A stretch of DNA of 35,137 nt, taken from Terfezia claveryi. Its lineage: Eukaryota; Ascomycota; Pezizomycetes; Pezizales; Pezizaceae. The stretch is taken from assembly GCA_015179025.1 (NCBI GenBank), contig WHUX01000379.1:1-35137 (forward strand), in the 5' to 3' direction. A program made the position numbers and the translations under genes. Shown in pieces: positions 30,251 to 35,137 of this stretch; position 1 is the stretch's first letter, and every line of letters begins with the position of its first letter. The notes beneath the pieces were generated by a model. The model saw only the letters and a list, made by a program, of their open reading frames with translations, made no database searches and had not been told where the DNA came from.

Positions 30251-31010
30251 ATGAATCGGAGGGCCCCAGTCCTCAATCTACAGCAAAAGCGGACCAAGGT
30301 TACATTTCCCAGTGAGGTACAAGAAACTATTCCGCATAATACGACGATGAGATGGGCTCACCCGGACGTGAAAGACGGCATTCAGGTGGCTGCAAAAATG
30401 AGCCAACAGCAATTAATCAATTGCGCCAACTATTATGTAGGTATTGCTTTTTGGAAGAAGCGTGATTTACCCAGAAACCGTTAGTAGGTGGATTTTTTGG
30501 CGCTCGTGAGGCTCCAGCAGGAGAATGGTTTCAAGCGGTCACGAGGAGTCTACATGGCTCACCAACAGGGAAACTACTGATGGAATTGAGTGAGCTACGA
30601 CGCAAACATGATCAATTCGAAGCAAATATCAAGAGGAGGTTGGATGAAGTAGATCAGAAGCACAATGACACTGTCACCAAGAACGACGAACTAGCGAGGG
30701 AGTGAAAAGCCGTGATCTATTCGAGGCAAAGCCAATGAATGTGGTGACGGCGGCTCGTCATATGGCTTGTTACATTAAGCACTTGATGAGGTAGCTGTGA
30801 GGAAGCTTCATAGCTTTGTTAAAATGTTCTTGGAAAATCCAGGCACAGCCCTGATTGTGGAGGACATCACGAATAGAGTAATAAAGCGTGGCACCCTTCC
30901 AATTTTCTATTCTCATGCCATTGTCACTGTTTAGGAGGTTCGGACCATGTTTATTCGCGAGAATGTCAAGCTTGTATCGGACGTCTGGTATCCTATTATA
31001 AATATTGTCA
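30251..31010 (+). pseudogene. Relic of a protein-coding gene, product unknown
   Basis: It opens with ATG at 30251 and 77 codons (MNRRAPVLNLQQKRTKVTFP, later WAHPDVKDGIQVAAKMSQQQ). A one-base shift near 30480 continues into GGFFGAREAPAGEWF and a charged, likely coiled-coil stretch (ELRRKHDQFEANIKRRLDEV) to about 30705. Further coding-like pieces follow, such as ENPGTALIVEDITNRVIKRG near 30840, broken by stops. Length is at least 250 codons in all. It could be a host gene or a retrotransposon gag; no diagnostic motif is visible. It ends where a family P core fragment begins. Confidence 0.45.
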
Positions 31011-31034
31011 TGTTGTGTTGGAATAGGGTAACGA

Positions 31035-31230
31035 ATACGGTGAACTGAAGATTTATGGAAAGGGGTTTCGTATAGAAAAGAGGGAAGAAAGAGAAGGAAC
31101 CTGCGTTATGAAGTTCATTACCTTGACATTGGTGCGCAGGCTCCCTAGAATGGGTCTAAGAGGAACTTCGCCATGTATTTAGTTATTTCGTTGAAGTTAT
31201 AAAATAAACTTTTATCGAGTTGTACCAGAT
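31035..31230 (+). repeat. LTR-like family P, core-only fragment
   Basis: It contains only the conserved core: GAAGAAAGAGAAGGAACCTG, CGTTATGAAGTTCATTACC, GGTGCGCAGGCTCCCTAG and AGGAACTTC, then a short AT-rich tail. It is more diverged than copies A, C and D. Confidence 0.7.
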
Positions 31231-31411
31231 GTTCCGATAGTAGAGGTCTTGCCTTAAAACTGACGATGGCCGGACAATAATGGTACGGATCTGTGGTCCA
31301 ACGTTCCTCACCTGCCGAATATAACAAGTTGCTGCCATCATTGATATCTCCACAAGTCCGAGTGGGTTCTGCCAACTTCTCGTGTAGGTCCAGGCGAAGA
31401 CATGTTTAAAC

Positions 31412-31433
31412 TAGTCTTGATCAGACCCTCGTA
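31412..31433 (-). repeat. X micro-insertion 9, divergent (22 bp), with 8-bp direct repeats
   Basis: In the minus orientation the insert starts TACGAGGGTCTG and ends CAAGACTA, like a shortened form of X copy 5. It lies between GTTTAAAC at 31404-31411 and 31434-31441. Because GTTTAAAC is a palindrome, the flanks could also be an inverted pair. Confidence 0.45.
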
Positions 31434-31581
31434 GTTTAAACAAGCACGAAGCAGACTTTATTTATACATTCAGGTGCGCCCTGAACAGTGCGAGATAATC
31501 TGTGAACTGGGAAGGCGGTTAAGTCCTATTGCAACTGGCCTAAGGCACCTCGAGGCCACTAGTGTGATCCCCCTCCCCTCG

Positions 31582-32306
31582 TGCCCTAAACCCAACGACA
31601 GCCAAGCCCGCTGAGCCAAGCCCGCTCCCACACAGACTACCCAATTCTTGGCAGAGTCCCAAAAATCCTATAAAAACCCCGTTCCCCCCCCCCCCATTCC
31701 TTCCTCTCTTCTTCTCTCCTCAGTCTCCAGCTACCTCGCATCCAACAGGTCTGCTAACGCCTCGAGCTCCGCGGTATTAAGTTACCGGCTGGCTACCGAC
31801 TCAGTACCCGAAGAAGCCACCCCGCTTTCAATGGGTCTGCTAACAACTCGTGGTTGATGTTGAGTAGAGATGGGAAGTGGGGAATGGAACAGAAAGTTTA
31901 TCCCATTGACTAGAAAAGTGGAACTCGAGTTAGACTGTCTTTCTTTTGTTATTAAAAAACCCAAACAGGTATGATATGTGGAAGCTTTGGTTTGCATAAG
32001 TAGAATCTTAATGGAAAGGGGAGTCGTATGGGAATGGAGGAAGAAAGAGAACGGAACCTGCGCTATGAAGTTCATCACCTTGACGTTGGTGTGCAGGCTC
32101 CCTATATCATATTTAATAGGGTCTAAGAAGAACTTCCTATGTACCTAGTCTATGTTTCTTGCGGAAGATATAACCAATATTATTTATTTATCTACGATTA
32201 TGTAACAAGTAGACCGTGATATGCTCTGTCTGTCCTGAAGAGTTCTTTGCTCTTTCTCCACCAGGGCCCACCTAAAACCTCATCACTATATCTACCAATA
32301 ACTGAC
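31582..32306 (+). repeat. LTR-like repeat family P, copy D
   Basis: Full-length by comparison with copy A: GACAGCCAAGCCCGCTGAG start, TATAAAA at 31669-31675, CT-rich leader with a C-run, the core (about 31935-32135), an AT-rich tail, and the CCACCTAAAACCTCAT-like end shared with copy A. It carries CAGACTA at 31633-31639. Confidence 0.75.
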
Positions 32307-32587
32307 TAGGCCGTTGGATTTCTCATTAAGGCCGCTCCTGTAAACGAACAGCCACCGTTTCCAAGTCTAATGGGCCTCTTGTCGGGACATACACACATTG
32401 AATTTCTTTGGGCAAAGCGATGTTGGGATCGAGAGGTTCAGGGGGTGCTTAGGACGCATTCGTCATCACAAAAGCTCTGAATAAAGTATGAGATTCTTTA
32501 TTTTGTTCCAAAAAGAAATAAGGGAAGAAGTGTATTGTGTATTACAAAACATTGGAAAGGCGTAGATAGACTATAAGAAAACGCTTT

Positions 32588-33205
32588 TTTTTTAAAATTA
32601 AATACTCAGTACTCATATGCAGTCCCAGTAAGGGGAACATATGAGCCACCCAAAAACCCGAGTAGTGTTCAGGACAAAGCAAGTTAATCTGCCAGATCCG
32701 GCGCCTATATAGCGCAAAGCAAATAACAGACAACTCAAATGCCAACTGGCAAGGAGATGTAAGTAAGAGAAAGCAGATAAACCAAGCGAGGCGAAACAGT
32801 TGACCCGCTTCTGCCAGATGACCCTGGGAGGCCTGACTGAAGCCGACCCCAAGCAAAATCCCGTGGCGATATATATTCATTTATAGGTAATAAAAAATAA
32901 AACCCAAGTGAAGGAGCGGGACACCCATGCTGTCATGAACCGGCTCATGCCAGATGACCCCAAGGAGCCTGATAGGAGCCAACTCCAACAGCTGATGAAG
33001 GGAATGACAGTAGAATGGTGGAACCTGCGTGTCATATCTATAGAAACAGGGCACCCTCTCCCAGTCAGCCGTCCCTACAAGAAACCGAAAAAGGCCTCTA
33101 CTGAGTCCCTACTTATCCCATCCTCCTCCTGAATCCATATGGGGCAGTCGAGGTCCTCCCAGTCCTTGATACTGCCTAAGGTGGCTCTTTGCTCCGGAAA
33201 CTGTT
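32588..33205 (-). mobile_element. 5'-truncated LINE copy, about 600 bp
   Basis: Its 3' terminus is at 32588-32630 next to T9. The full 3' UTR includes CAAGTTAATCTGCCAGATCC and GGCGCCTATATAGCGC. It then reaches the ORF2 tail (GAAACCGAAAAAGGCCTC and GGGGCAGTCGAGGTCCTCCC) before ending at about 33205. Confidence 0.82.
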
Positions 33206-33239
33206 AGTTTTAATAGTATGGGAAGAAATACATGATATT

Positions 33240-33400
33240 CGATTACCTCCAGCTCTACCGACGAGGTGTCTGTAAAACATAAAAATAAAAGACGAAAAAA
33301 ACTTATCTGATCATTCTCCACTGCTCTGCCAACGAGGCGGCTGATAGGTCTCTCTAGATGTTTCCAATCCTTGTGGGACGACAGCGGGGTTCTTAGTGAA
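33240..33400 (-). mobile_element. Small decayed LINE ORF2-tail fragment
   Basis: GTGTCTGTAAAACATAAAAAT and GGCTGATAGGTCTCTCTAGA followed by TTTCCAATCC resemble the ORF2 tail block that follows the finger in other copies. The match is short and decayed. Confidence 0.4.
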
Positions 33401-34549
33401 TCAGATCCGTGACATGACAATTTGATGTTGTCACCACCCTCCATGGAGTCGTGGCAGTAGACGAATTTCTTAATGTAAAAAAGTCATCAGTTCTTGAAGC
33501 CACAGTTTGTACGGAGCCAGGTGTAGGCCGAGCTGAATGCATGAGAAAGAAGCCTGTGAAGCTCATCATGGCACAAATACTGCACAAAGTAAGAAGACTG
33601 CACAAGGGAATTCGCCTTCCCTCAACCTCATACAGGTTATTTTCCTTGTAGTAAGGTTGAGATGACAAGCCTATTTCGGGACTGCGTACACACGTGACTA
33701 CGTCAAGAAGTGCTTCTTACCCGTATTCCAGTCTATGATGAGAGATCACATGTCTGGAGCGGAATATTCAACCACAGGACTCGTTGTGTAACCAATCAGC
33801 CACGGGACGATTAACAAAGTATATGGATATATACTTAATAAATAGCGCAGTAGGCTATACGGATCTGTGCGTAATATATAGAGCAGAGTTCACTCAATGG
33901 TAACAGTGGATGATGTGGTTAGAGACTTGCTCGATTACAGCGAAAAATACACGAATATTTATTTTCACGGGTTTTAAGGGTAATCCCGGACAGGGATATG
34001 AATAATCAGCCAATGAGAGCGCTAGAAATGAAATACGGGGATACAATAGTAGCGACAATAACATAAGCTGATGTTGGATAAGCTGATTTCAAGGAGCGAT
34101 AGAACAAGATAAATAGGTAAGATAAGAAGTAGCTTGCGAGTTCAGGGTAAGCCGGGTAAGCCAGGTAAGCCAGGTATGTAAGTCAGGTGTTCTGGGTGTG
34201 TGCATTCCAACAGGCATAAACCGGCCCCGCGGTCGGAAAATCGACCGGGTGCTTGCCCCGGGCTATGTTAGAATAACTTAATTACGAGTAGAGTCATGAT
34301 TTATTATTCTAAAAAATAACCAACCCCTCTGGCACCCAGCATGGCATCGTATGAATATTTTTTTTGTTTGGTGAATCCCTACTCGTATTCATGCTATGTA
34401 GTATATATTATTATTATATAACGAGAAAGAACATCTCCAGGCGTAAGCCCACCTGGATTATCCATCTAGCTCCTAAATTACATACATCCCACCACCTCCT
34501 CCCTTTTCTCCATTCCCTTTCTATACGCCTCTCTCCGCGGCTTTTAAGC
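33401..34549 (+). other. Gene-poor stretch
   Basis: A 66-codon open frame at 33451-33651 has no recognised motif. Short tandem GGTAAGCC(A/G) units lie at about 34148-34180. An inverted pair around CGGTCGGAAAATCGACCG lies at about 34230-34248. Nothing else is supported. Confidence 0.4.
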
Positions 34550-35000
34550 ACAAACATTTATCCAGTTCCCTACACCATTCAACTTCCGAGATTTTGTCCT
34601 GCTGTCTCTTCCAGTGGTCCTCGACCTCGTTGACTGTAATAGGTGCGCTGATCTCTGTGCTGTACCGCAGTTCCTCCTCCCATCCTCCACTTTCACTATT
34701 GTTCGCAGTTAGTATTTAAGCAACCCTTTGTCCATTATGATATGTGTCAGACCCTTCACCGCCTCCCGATCCCATTGCGCCACTTTGTAGGACATATGAA
34801 AGAGAGAGACCCCCATGGTGCCCATCTTAGAGTCTTGTCTGATGGTGTCGCTACACTGGGTGTGCTCATCAGTCTATCTATTTTGACCCCCTTCTGGGTT
34901 TTGTATGTAATTCGCTTGTTTATTTCCTTGTACTCTGCTATTTCCCTTACCCCACATTAACTTCCTGGGATCGTTGCGCATCATTTCCGCTACCTTCCCC
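34550..35000 (-). pseudogene. Coding-like relic, product unknown
   Basis: In minus orientation a stretch reads ELRYSTEISAPITVNEVEDH and continues with a charged region to about 34550. Upstream (34760-35000) there is coding-like sequence in other phases, for instance VAEMMRNDPRKLMWG. Stops and phase changes break it. It may be an unrelated retrotransposon polyprotein; no catalytic motif is visible. Confidence 0.3.
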
Positions 35001-35137
35001 TCTATCCATGGCTTAGGTTATCGTATTAGGGGCTGATTGTTCGTGCAATGGTCCTCCCTGTCCCTCTTATACTATGGTTTCCCCTGTTTTCCATCTCAGA
35101 GCTTTCCTACTATGTCCGCATCCATCACTGTTGCATA

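Noticed and set aside
11241..31441. A CRISPR-like array made of X motifs
   Set aside because: Spacing is irregular over 20 kb, orientation is mixed, and the host appears eukaryotic.
11326..32306. Pairing same-strand family P copies as the two LTRs of one retrotransposon
   Set aside because: Intervals (about 14 kb and 6.4 kb) contain LINEs and other repeats but no matching gag-pol in order; the only Gypsy piece is a short fragment.
1..35137. Strong RIP-type (C to T) mutation of repeats
   Set aside because: By eye, LINE copies are damaged mainly by indels and retain GC-rich coding stretches; I did not see the uniform AT shift or TA excess expected. A dinucleotide calculation would be decisive.

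Overview
The window looks like repeat-rich, gene-poor nuclear DNA of a filamentous ascomycete. The clues are a Tad1/I-like LINE family, a chromodomain-bearing Ty3/Gypsy fragment, a short hAT-like element and short fungal-style introns. A truffle-type (Pezizomycetes) genome is a guess from the repeat load, not something the sequence proves. I found no intact host gene, tRNA or rRNA. Almost every open frame is a transposon ORF, a shadow of one, or a relic.

Layout. Bases 1 to about 7490 hold one nearly full LINE on the minus strand. It has a gag-like ORF1 with coiled coil and CCHC knuckle, and an ORF2 with endonuclease, reverse transcriptase (RT), RNase H and a terminal Cys/His finger. Both ORFs are broken by a few frameshifts, and the ORF1 stop overlaps the ORF2 ATG by 11 nt. 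It sits head-to-tail in the 3' part of an older copy (7491-9330). More truncated copies follow: 10165-11240, 13855-14215, 16320-17640 (+), 17850-18190 (+), 18345-18660, 18960-20090, 22267-23105, 25856-26010, 29330-29485 (+), 29714-29775, 32588-33205 and 33240-33400.

Two LTR-like families are interleaved with these. Family P (about 600-700 bp, TATA box and CT-rich leader) is at 11326-12019, 20485-21070 (-), 25211-25855 and 31582-32306, with fragments at 29228-29700 and 31035-31230. Family G (about 540 bp, internal tandem repeats) is at 12124-12665 and 26381-26917 (-). A Gypsy integrase-tail/chromodomain fragment (22042-22268) is interrupted by a LINE. From 26268 to 29176 lies a large inverted repeat with arms of about 540 bp. 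Its left arm carries the G insertion with a 5-bp TSD, and its loop holds a 560-bp hAT-like element with an 8-bp TSD.

The most unusual signal is a set of micro-insertions. A motif ending CCAGACTA (core GTGCCAACCAGACTA) occurs at least nine times as a stand-alone insert of only 10-28 bp. Most copies are flanked directly by a direct repeat of about 9 bp. One end (CCAGACTA) is constant and the other is variable, like 5'-truncated retroposition on a tiny scale. I know of no element class of this size.

Between repeats there are a few protein-coding relics of unknown function (9511-10130, 23458-23883, 30251-31010 and about 34550-35000).
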